From positions 39,163,185-39,227,184 of the forward strand of contig JARCOQ010000004.1 in NCBI GenBank assembly GCA_029207755.1: a DNA stretch of 64,000 bases. Direction: 5' to 3'. This document shows, one piece after another, positions 24,001-36,000 of the stretch. This stretch comes from Chamaea fasciata. Its lineage: Eukaryota > Chordata > Aves > Passeriformes > Sylviidae. The notes beneath the pieces were generated by a model. That model made no database searches. It was not told where the DNA came from and was given only the letters and a program-made list of their open reading frames with translations. The stretch's first letter is position 1. Every line of letters begins with the position of its first letter. A program made the translations under genes and the position numbers.

Positions 24001-27000
24001 AACACCAAAACAAAGTTAACTTCAGTGGGTACAGGAACACAACTCAAGGAACCTTTTACAGACCAAATCCCAGTCACAAACTAAAGCTGGGAATGATCCT
24101 CTGCTCTTTCAAAACTGACCATGACTTCAGTGCCCCAAGGTGTTTTAACCTGGTCCCAAAATTCTTTGTCTTCTCTCTCCTTATTCCACCCTCGTTATGC
24201 AGAAATAAAATATATGCAACTATTGAAAATGTCAGTGGTAATAGTAGAAACAATTAAAAGTTTTGCTGGAGTGCAAAGTATGATCTGCAAGTTGCCCAAC
24301 TTCCACGGTGCATCATACTTTTCCACAAAGTTTAGCTCTCAAGACATGCCGAACAGCAAAGAAACATGGCGAGGAAGAAACATCTGAAGCCAACATTCAC
24401 TCTACGCATTTCCAAAATTATTCTGCAGCACAAATAAATGTAAAATATTTGTCCCAGAACAGTGAGGATGGAAACACTTAAGAGACTGCAGATGCATGAT
24501 TTTATTTCCTCCTGGCTAATAAATGCAGAATATTCATAAATCAGACAATACTTTCAGATTTATAATCCAGCTGAAATCAAGAAATTGCAGGCGTAATAAA
24601 TGCATGAAAAAAGGACAAGCAGAAGGAGGGGACAAAATTATGTCCTGCTTTCACATATGCCCTTGCAATCCATGTTTCCATGATTTTGGATATGGGTTTT
24701 GAACATACAAAAGAACTATCCCTGTCCCTATTCATACAGGCAAAAATATTCCGTATTCCAAGAGAAACTACTATGGGTGACACTACTACTTTAGAGACAA
24801 ATAAGATTCCTCCTTTAAGCATTCAATCCTACAAAGCAAGTATCAGATTCTTAATGTCCTAAAGCATCCTTTTTAACAACAATCTGCTCACTCAGCTTTC
24901 TTTGTATCAAAAAGGTCTGAATTAAAAAAGCAGGACAGGACAAAAAAAACAGAGGAAAAAAGGACACTATGAGGGACAAGAGTTTCAGTTCTGCTACAGA
25001 CAGCTTTTCAGGAGATCCAGCAACAAGGACTTCCTAAACATGCTAAGAACACCACGGCCTTTCAAATAAATGTAGCTGATGTACCCTAGTTACCTACCTG
25101 GAATCTGAAGCAGAAATACATATCAGCTATTGCACAAATTATGTTCCCATTTTCTGAGGTTCAGGGAAATAATCCCCTGTGAATGGACAAGAGCAAATGG
25201 CAAAGAGCATTACTGTGCAAGCTAAATTCTTCAATTACATTATTAGTCATTACTAGTTTGATCATAACATTTTCCCGTAAGGCAGATTTTAACCCCCAAA
25301 ACCCCAGTAATTGATGTAGTTATTAGTAAATCTCTGAAGAGGACTGGGACTACTTTGTCTTTGACACTCTAAGAACAAAATAATTTATAAATTATTAAGA
25401 GGAAGTGTGTTTTGTTCTAGCTTTGTACTAATCACAAAACCACAGATAAGGGGTGTTTAGTTCTAGAAAGCACTCTGAATGTCATTTCTTTTTCCATACA
25501 AACACAGAATCTAATGATTTTTTAAAAATTAACTCCCTGCTCAGCACACAAATTAATCAAACCCATTCCTTATGCTTTTACCTAAATTATCATAGTTATT
25601 CTTCTGACAAAAAAAACTACTTTAAGAAAAAAAAATTGCTACACACAGGTATTTCATATAAAGAAAACTTTTCAACTGGGTTCAACACAGGGCACTGACA
25701 ACTAGGAATTAGCGAGTATTGTAAGTGAAATAGAAGCTGTTTCAACATAAAACATCTTTAGAGCACAAATCTCCTGAAATGATATTAATAAAAACAAGAG
25801 GTGTATTTGTCTTTTTTCAACTGATGAACAAACGGAGAAAAGTTATGTGGCCAAGTAAAGAAAGACTCAAAAAAACCCTCAAAAAACTAGCAAACCCACA
25901 TTTAAGTTGTCTTCTTTGGCACAGAAGCTGCAATAGAAACAATTCCATCTACAGCTATACAAAAAGTTACAGTTAAAATCCAGACTTCCAATCCAAAATT
26001 TTGAAAACCAAAAAAATTATTAATAATTTTCTAAAGAAAGCACAGAAATCAAAGAACAAACAGGAAGAGAAGGAATATTATCATAAATATGTGAAAGAAG
26101 GATGATAATTTCTGCATATATGCTCTAATAAGTTCTACCATGCACAAGTATAATCATGATCTGTTTTTCATTGTATGTATAGTGTATTTTTGACTGAATA
26201 ATCCAACATGCAGAAAATCCTGCCAAATGAGCAGAAGATAAGAATAATTCCTCTACATAATATCTAAACCACTACCATGATCTGAACCATAACCACAAAT
26301 TCTCTACCACACATCTGACAGTGGACAAGACGTACTTGACTACCAAGAGAAAATATCTTTTTTCTTTCTGCTCCATCACTGGTCCTCATTTTTACACAAA
26401 CACTGAGACTGGAAGGGACCTCTTGACACCATCTAAATCTAATGTCCCACTCAAGCAGGTGTCACAACAAGGGAGCTGGAACAATAAGATCCTTTCCAAC
26501 CCAGATCGTTCTATGATATTATGACGTACAGCAAGTTGTTGAATATAATATCTGATTAGTTTTGATTATCTCTACAGATAACCTACACCAGTTTTTGGCC
26601 ATCATAACAGTAAAAAAGGTTGTCTTCTGTGTTCAGATGGAATTTCCTATTTTCTCAGTTCTACTCACAGCCTCTTGTCCTGGAAGTAAGCACTACTGAG
26701 AAAGGTCGAGCTCCATAATCTTTGTTCCATCTCATCAGCTATGCATAGAGATGCAGGAGATTCCCACTGAGCCTCCTCTTCTCCAGGCTGAACAGCCCCA
26801 GCTTTCACACCTCTCCAGGTGTGGGAAGGATCACAACCCTTGACCTGTTGGCAAGACTTTGCCTAATCCAGCCCAGGACATCACTAGTCTTCTTTGCCAC
26901 AAGAGCACTTTGCTGACTCATGGGCAGCTTGCTGTCCTCCAGTTCCCCAGCCTTTTCTCTGCAGAGCTGCTTTCCACCAAGTTGTTCTCTCCTGTGTAAT

Positions 27001-30000
27001 AGGATAATTTCCCTGTGTTTTTACAAGTAAAAACAAGGGTTACACTTAATCCCAGTGACAGAAGATCCTACCCAGAGGAGAGAAGTACTTCTCAATTTAG
27101 AACAAAACAGAGAAAGGCAAACATGGTATTTCAAAAACAAAAACGGATATAACTGGTCTTGACTACAGTTATAAAAATGGAAACAACTCAAATTATGGCC
27201 TTAGTTTGGCTCACAGCTTCATCTTCGGAGCATTAGATACACATGGATTGTGAACAGCTGCAGAGAGGAGGATGCAGGACTGATGCCCACGCAAGCACTT
27301 AAATGAAAGAAAAAACAGTTGTTTCACAATCAGCAACTCTTGTATCAGTTTACTGCCTATGTATATTTTTTAAAAACATCCTGTAGAAAAGAGAACATCC
27401 TTTAATAATTGTCCATACATACAGCAGCAATAGCAATAATTAAAACTCACAGGACCTTACTAGATTTCTGTCAGTTGTGAGAGCTATTTATTGTACGTAT
27501 GGAGACCCACAAGACAACTGTCAACAAAAGAAAGCCCACAAGAAAAGACAAAATAAATAATCTAGTTTAAAATGTCACATATTCAAATGCAGCACTAAAA
27601 CACTCCATGCACAAGAGAAAAGTCTCAGCAGCATAAAAATGGCTATAAGCTTCTAATGGCTTTTCATAATCTCACACTTAAAAGCATATTTCTATTTGCT
27701 TATACTGACTTTAAAACCTTTGCATAATTACTGCTTATTGACTTAATGCTGGAGTCTGGAGTGTGAGCAAAGAGGTTAACACTGAGTTATTTTACTTCTA
27801 AAATCCAGGGAAAGAAGATACTATTACAGTAATTTTCACAAGTCAAATGACTGTTATAAAGCACATGCCTAGGGAGAGCCTGTTTTTCAGGGTTAGGACA
27901 TGATATGGAGTTTCTGTTCACAGTTCACTGCTACTAGCAGAGCTAAAATTTAAGAACATTACCAGAATGAAGTATCTTGATCTATACATTAACTTTTAGT
28001 TAAATTCATGAAAATCTGTGAAGGTGCAGATATAGTAGCAGAAGTCACCCTAAAGAAATCTTTGTTTAAAGTTTTCTGGAACATATTTTTCCTTGGATAA
28101 AAATTTTCTATTAAATACAAGGCTGACCACAAAAACATTCTTCGAAAATTTCCAGGTTTTAAATAAAGGCTGAATTCCATAAACTTTTCTTTTTTCAATG
28201 TAAGATGTGTAAATATTTGTCATAAACAAAAATATTAACACATTTAAATTAAAAGTATTTCAAATAAAAATTTCAAATCTTTATGTGACCACATTGTAAA
28301 ACATGTGAAGAATCCAGACCGAATGACTCATGCTGCACATGCAAGTTTTCTGTGAAACCTCTCAAAGCTTTACATGAAAACAATGACATGTATGAACACA
28401 AAAGCCGCCACACTAGCAAACAACAGAAGCATGCTGTACTTGATGTAGCTGAAAGACAGTCTCATTCAACCAGCCTGCATGTGTTCTGTTGACTTCTTGA
28501 TCTCATGCATTTTGCAGGTACCACACTGCTCCCCAGTATGTGCAGCTGCAGCAGCTAAACTCTGCACAGCACAACAGGCTGGTGTCTTGTTGGATGCCGG
28601 CACTCCTTTCCCTTTCATTTGACCACAGCTAAGTCTCCCCTTTAGCAGCAGAACCCAAGCACCAAGCAGACACCAGAGAGATACTTAACTTGAAGTCTTT
28701 GTTTCAGCTGGGTGAAAACAACCCCAAAACCAGAAACAAACACAATCAGAGAGTCCCCTAAAAATCACTCTACAGGATTGCAACTAATTTATGTGCAACT
28801 GAAAGGGAAGGATGCTTCACTAGCTAAGGGCTTCTGCATTCAGCAAAGCATGTATGCTTCTGGCAACTCCTGGGAATGCAACATAAACTCAAATTAGTCC
28901 AATATGGCATACAAGTAAGGACAGAAAATTTAACAGCAAGCATGACCTGTCAAAGATGTGAGCTGCCCTCAAAACACACACAGTCAATCTAACAATGGAG
29001 AACTGATGTACTTTCTGAAAAAACTTTGGTTCCTTCAGGTAAAACTAAGATTTAAAGCTGTGCGAAAGGAAGAAGCTTAGGAGCAGAGAGGAAGGAACCG
29101 GATTCTATACATGAAAGATAACATTGAGCCCAGAACAGCTCAGAGTCAATACCCAAGTAATCTGGATGGGCAGGTGGTGGTGGTGAGTTTCCCTTTCCCC
29201 ATTAATACATTTGGACAGACCTAAAGAAGAAACATAAGATCATTACCATCTCCAAGATCACTGAGTCCAGTGTTAACTCAGCATTACCTCAAAGAAAAAT
29301 CAGCTTCAAAGCACAAGCATTACAAGCTGACTTCCAAAACTGATTGACAACCAATATCCAGAACAGAGATTTCTCAAACACCTAAACCGAGGAAGGATTT
29401 CAAAGCCCAGACTTCTCAGCAGCTGTACTGCTCAAGGTTAGGCATCTCTTGCAAAACTGTCCTTGAAAAGATATGACTGTAGCTTGATTTTGCCTTGCAG
29501 TACCCTGTCTCCCAGATACATTCTTTATCTAGTATCATCCCATACTGTTAATACAGTTGTAAAACAGCGCAGATGGCAAACCCCAAATATGGCTCTCCAT
29601 TTTATTCACTTTGACGTCTTATCGCAGCCATCCCACTTCATGGCTGTTTTCTCACAGTAGTAGATGGTGCTAACATCTAACCAATGTGTTTCCCTTCCTT
29701 TCTCTCCTCCAAGGAAAAACACGAGTGGCTGAAACACCACCGCCCAACCCCAGCTCCTTTCTCACAGCATTGCAGCCCTGTGCTTTCTGCAAGCATCAGC
29801 AGCACCAGAATCTTCCCATCACAGGAAAAGCTTACAGTCTGGTTGTTTTTCTCCATGACCAAGGCTGTGGCTTGAAGTGGCAGCCATGACAGCCTGACCC
29901 TTTACAAAAACCCAAACACAGATAGTAAGAAACCATCACTGGGTGTGCTTAGGCCATACACAAGGAGTTAGAAAGGGAGGACAGTCACAACCGACAAAAG

Positions 30001-33000
30001 GATATGTTTTAGTTCTGAATGAGTTTTTTATTTTTGCTTAAGAATGTCATAATTCTAAGTCATGACTCTGTAATGATTCTCACTGCTAAGACATTTAGAA
30101 GCTTGCTTTTATAATTCATGTAACTGTCCATTCATCATAACTCAATTATTAGAGGGTAGACATAATATATATATGTATATAATATATATTTTATATACAT
30201 TCTATTATATATTATAATATACATAAGATATATAATATAATATATATTATAATTCATATATATTATTTTATTTTTATATATATATACATATATAGGCTCA
30301 CAAAAACTAACCATCTGCCCTTGAAAGACTGTAGCTAGTTTAAGGCATGAATTTCTTACCCTCAAGAAGAGTTTAATGTTTATTTCCTTTTTCTTTTTAT
30401 TTTTCCACTTAGAACAGAATATTTCTGTAGGAAGGGACCAACAACAACCAGCTAGTTCAACTGCCTGACCACTTCAGGGCTCACCACAAATCAAAGCCCA
30501 GTATTAAGTGCATTGTCCAAATGTCTCTTAAACACTGACAGCTTGAGGCATCAACCACATCTCTAGCAGCCTGTTCCAGGGTTTCACTGCTCTTTTAGCA
30601 GAAATGCTTCCCAGTCTTAAGGCTGATCTAATCTGGCTATCAAAAATCAAACCTCTATAGAACACACATACAAAAAAGAAAAAAATCCCGAACAGTATCA
30701 TTGAATCACATAATAATTGTAGCTATATGAGAGCTGAGGAAGACTCCTGCGTAATCTCCTGCTCAAAAGCAGGGTCAGCTATGAAATCACAGTAGGCTGC
30801 TCAGAGCTTTCATCAGTTTCATGTTAGAGACTTTCCCATCTGCTGCACAATATTCGAGGGCAACCTGCTTCAGCATGTGACCATCCTAAAGATCATTTGA
30901 AATAAAAGAGGGGATAAAGAAGAGTTTGAGCTTTCTATTTAAGTAAAATTAGGAAAGAAAAATAAGGTTTATACAAAGGAGAATATTAAAGAGTGAAAGA
31001 GCAACAGCATGCTATAGAAACAGCACAGAACACAGGTAATACTGACACAGGAGTACTGCACAAGTCTTAGGCAGTTTGAGACTGATAGCATGTACATTTA
31101 TCTTGATGAAAATATGGCCCTTCCAGATTGGGAGTCTCTAACACTAGGCTCCTCTCTATATCCACAAAACTAAAAAATTTGCCCTTGTTAACCCATGCAC
31201 ACTGAGAAATAACAATGGATGTTGGGGGTGCTGGTTGACAGATAGCTGAACATAAGCCAGCAGTGTGCCCAGGTGGCCAAACAGGGCAGTAGCCTCCTGG
31301 CCTGTGTCAAGAACAGCGTGACCAGCAGGACGAGGGCAGTGATCATGCCCCTTTACTGGGCACTGGGGAGGCCTCAGTTCTCTGCTCAATTCTGCTCAGA
31401 ACTGTGCTCAGTTCTAGGTCCCTCACCTGAAAAGGGACATTGAGGGGCTGGAGCCTGTCCAGCAAAGGAAAATGAGGCTCCTGAAAGGACTAAAGAACAT
31501 CTCTCATGAGGGAAGCTGAGGGAGCTGAGGTTGTTTAGTGTCATGAAGAGGAGGCTCAGGGGGGGCCTGATTGCTTTTTACAACTCCCTGAAAGGAGGTT
31601 GTGGTGAGTCGGGGGCCCGTATCTGCTATAGTGCCTGCAGTGAGAGGATAAGAGGAAGTGGCCTTAAATTGAGACAAAGGAGAGTCAGATTAGATACTAG
31701 AAAAAGCTTTTTTGCTGTTAGGTTAGCCACGCATTGGAATAGGATGCAACAGGGACCTGGTGGAGTCACCATCCCTGGAGGTGTTCAAGAGGCATTTTGA
31801 ACACCTCCTGGCACTGAGTGATGTGGTTTAGGGGTTTGGGGCAGTGGTGGGTTGACAGCTGGACTTGATCTCAAATCTCTCTTCCAACATGCTGGTGAAT
31901 CTACAATTCTGTGATTCTATCCACTCATCTAAGCTCACACATCTAATCCTTGGTACTTCTCACTGATACCCATTTGGATCCCAAAGAAGTGCTGCAGAAA
32001 AATGAAACAACTGCCTTGGCCCAAAAAAAGTCTTCAGAAGTGACAGTAAGGCAAAAAATTCCAAACAAATAAACAAGCAAACAAAAAACCCCCAAATCAA
32101 CCAACCAAATGAAAAAATTCTCTAAACCCACACACAAACAAAAGCAACTCCAAAACTCTTTTTCAAATCCCAACTCTGGGACGTTAAAAGCAACACAGCT
32201 CAAGATTTCACTTACATGTGGAAACAGCTTACACACCTTGCACATCAATCTACTTCTCTCACAGCAATGCAATGTCAACTGTATATGAAACTAGCACTGG
32301 ATCCTGCTGTAAGGTGTTAAGTTGGGTCTCAAACCCATTGTCAAAAACTGTAACACTACAACTAAGCTAAGATTTAAAACCATCTCCTTCCTTTCAGTTT
32401 AAGATGCACTGCCTCAGAGAACCTAAATTACTTAGTCTAAGTCAGCATTTTCTTATACATACGAAAACATAAAACGTGAGCTTTAAATAACATTAACAAT
32501 TCTTCCAGACTTCACTCTTGCTCTCACTGGGGACTTCATCCATGCAGGAAAGAATATAGCCTTTCATGGCCTTTGACTTCTCTTTAAATAATTATGATTC
32601 TACAATTGGAAAAGAAAGACTTTACATTATTTTTTAAAGGAGAAAGGGGTGATTTTTTTTTTACCAATGACTATTAAACTAGCATGATTTTTTTATAATT
32701 TCCTTACAAACTTAAATCCATACTTACCAAAAGCAGCATTGGCCTCTTCCATGTTGTTAACCCTAAGATTCCACATAAGATTGCCTACAACATCAAAAAA
32801 CATAGCATCACCAAGAAGCAAAGAACTGTTCACAAAATGCCATTTACACTGTTTTTATTACTGTGCTTTGGAACACTACAGCAATGCTAGGAAGATACGA
32901 AGATCCTCTTTAGAGCAGAGAACATCCATCAGCAGAGAATGCTGATGAGGTTCTTTGCTCCTAAGAGAATCTTGTGAAATAACAACCAAATAAAATCTGC

Positions 33001-36000
33001 TTGTTTCTTTTTTTTTCTCCCAGAAAACATGCATAGGGAGAAGCAGTAGGTCAGCAATTCCAACCTCCACGTTTGCCTTAAGTAATTGCTTTCAGCTAAT
33101 TGAGTACTTGTTCTCTGCAACATGGCTAGCAAGTCTAAAAGCTGTCCTTTTCCGCCCCACTCTCAATCACCAGCTCAGCACTCATTAAGTGCCTACTTCT
33201 GTCTTCCCCTTTGTGGACTTCTGACCATTTTGGTGAACAAAAACCCAGGGCATGAACCCTACTAAAATCAATAAAGAGCACCAGCACTAGCTCCCTGAAA
33301 CATTTTGCTATTTAATCAGGTGTATGCTAGTATCAGCACAAGAAAAGAAGTCAAAATAAAACCATACCCTTCGCCAACAGCAGCTGTTAGACCAAACTTG
33401 CTGAACCACAGAATTGAACCCTATGATTCTTTCTTTACCTTACAGGGCAAAACAATTAAGAAATGGTAAAGAATCGCTGTAGAACTTTAACAAACAGTTT
33501 CTAAACTACCTGAACATTGTCTCGAATGGGAAGAATGGGAACCCTATAAAGAAAAGCAAATACATTTATATCCCATAAATCGGCAGATATGCTTTTAATT
33601 CATTGGACTCTGGGACTAAGCCAGTGGACACCAAGCTCCTACCCTAAAAAGAAACAGGAAGACTGGAACAAGCAGGAAGTCATCCACCAGTATTTTTAAT
33701 AAATCCCTTCTGTAACTTCATTCACTTGACATGACCAATCTGATCTAGCGTAACACACATATATGACTTGGCCAAACACCTACTGCTATCATCACTGGTG
33801 TTGCAAAACCACATACATAACTCTGCTGTTTCATAACAAAGTATTATTTTAATTCTCTGAATGCAAGATGGACACAAGATTTTAGAACAAAGCACATCAA
33901 TACTGATGTAATTTTTTTTTTCCCTTAAGGGCAACCAATTTATTTCATGGCATCTGTTAAAGAGAATAAGTGAAAGTCTTTCTCAAAATTTTCCTGACAT
34001 GCCCCTCACAAATTAGCATGTCACATCCATAATGAAAAAAAACCAAACCAAAAAGCACCCAACCAGACACATCAGTCAGCTTTTAATGGCATCTGCTTTT
34101 CCAGATTGCTTCGGGGCTAAAATTTTCACTGATATTTTTACACACAAATGGTATTTTCGTAACTTTTCTCAGTGTACTATTGTTTCAGAAATATAATTTA
34201 AAAACCCCAAACAAAACCAATACCCTTCTTGATTATTAAAAATACTGAATACTTCTATCTTACATGTGCAACTTTAAAGTATTTTAAAAGCATAAGCATG
34301 GTTCTGTGTGCAGAATTCAAAGAAAATCCATTGGTTACATACATTTAAACTTCTTTTAACCTAGAGTAAAAAAGGAAAAAACCAAAAAAACCAAACCAAC
34401 AAACAAAAAAAAACAACAAGAAAACAAAAAAAAGACAAAAGATCTCAAGAGATACCATACATAGACATTTGGATGGTCTGGATTTTCCCTCACCCCTCAA
34501 GGACTGTGTACTTTCAGGGATGAACACTGCATTATACAGGTGAACAGGAACTACTTGATCCCCAAACTACTGCATTGAGCACATTTTCACAAGTGGTGAA
34601 CAACACCAGCAATTTAACTGAAATGTTTAAAGCCAGCTGATACTGTTCACACAGGCAGCAAGACCTGAGTGTTCTGTCCCAGCACAGGATTTTCGGATTG
34701 TTGGAAGGCCCACAAATTGGGACAAATCAATCTGACTCTCCTACACTTATTAACTTCTGCTTCCTACTGCCTAGCTCCTGCAATACAAACCTTCATATAT
34801 ATTCCGTATTAATAAAGCTGAGATTTAAAGCAGGGTCCACCAGGAGATAGAATAACTTCTCTCAGTACTCCTTACAAAACTGTCCTAAGCCCATGATTTT
34901 TCCCCACGAACATTGCTGATTTATTTGTACGTTATGCCTACGAGTAAAGGCACAAAGCACAAACATGCAACATCTACATACACAACAACTTTTGAAAATC
35001 ATGTGTCTGACAGTGCAAAACAACCAAGTACTTTTTTTTTCCAAAAACGTCTTTCAAAAATAGGAAATAAATCCCCTATGAAACATTAATTTTATTTAGT
35101 TAAAGACTTTAACTAAATATTGCTGAAGTAAGACAGATAAACTTCCCTTTTGATAAGCAGAGGCTGGATTTAAGGAACTGATAAATCACGAGGCCTGTCA
35201 CCTTATGTTTGTGTATTCTGACTAATCAATAGGCTTCAAGAAGGACAATGAATTCATAAATTAAATATTCCTGGGAAAACAGGATTCAGTTGTCATGCAA
35301 CACTAAAAGGTTCAAAAGTCAAAACGAAGAAGACTCACTTACTTCATCATTTTGAGACCCTGCCCCATAAAAAAAGACCACTGACCCATTTCAAAGAACA
35401 AACCACGCATGCTTAATAGCTTTTGGCTAATTACCATACGAAACGGGGAATGGGATGTACTAAAGTCATGAATATACATTTGTGTTTTGGGTGTTCAATA
35501 CTTCTGTACATAAAAAAGACCCTGTGATCTTCTGTAGGTGCGCGTGTGTTTGGGAGCTATCCCGCACGCTGCCCGGCGTCGTAATTAAACATACACTTTC
35601 TAACTTTAAACTGTTAGAGAGTCTTTTGTCCGTCATAGTTGGATATTGGCATTAGGGCGATATTCATAATTTTTTAAATAATTCACCTATTCGTTTTGTG
35701 ATAAATAAGAATTGTGATGAAGTTATAAGTTGTTGGTTATAGAGTTGTAATGTTTTGCTAAATTTAGTTCAAGAGTTATAATGCTGTTTGGCAGTTTTGT
35801 CCACTCTGTATCCCTTACCCCAAAATCCCACTTACCTGATTCCGTCGGGTCAAGCCACTGCTGCTCCCTGGCATCACCACTCTCCATTTCTGCTGCTGCT
35901 CTACCTGCCTGTACCCAGCCTGTCCCATTGGCTCGTTCCCTGCTTGCTCCACTTCCTGTCAGATCCTCTTCCTACTTCCTGATGACAATCGGCCTGTCAG

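Larger units (their letters stand above)
23997..32727 (-). other. ENTREP1 intron 2
   Basis: This is the largest intron here. It contains CR1 pieces at 26400-26985, 30412-30655, 30700-30900 and 31197-31922 and a TA-rich stretch at 30158-30295. The rest is AT-rich with nothing I recognise. Confidence 0.7.
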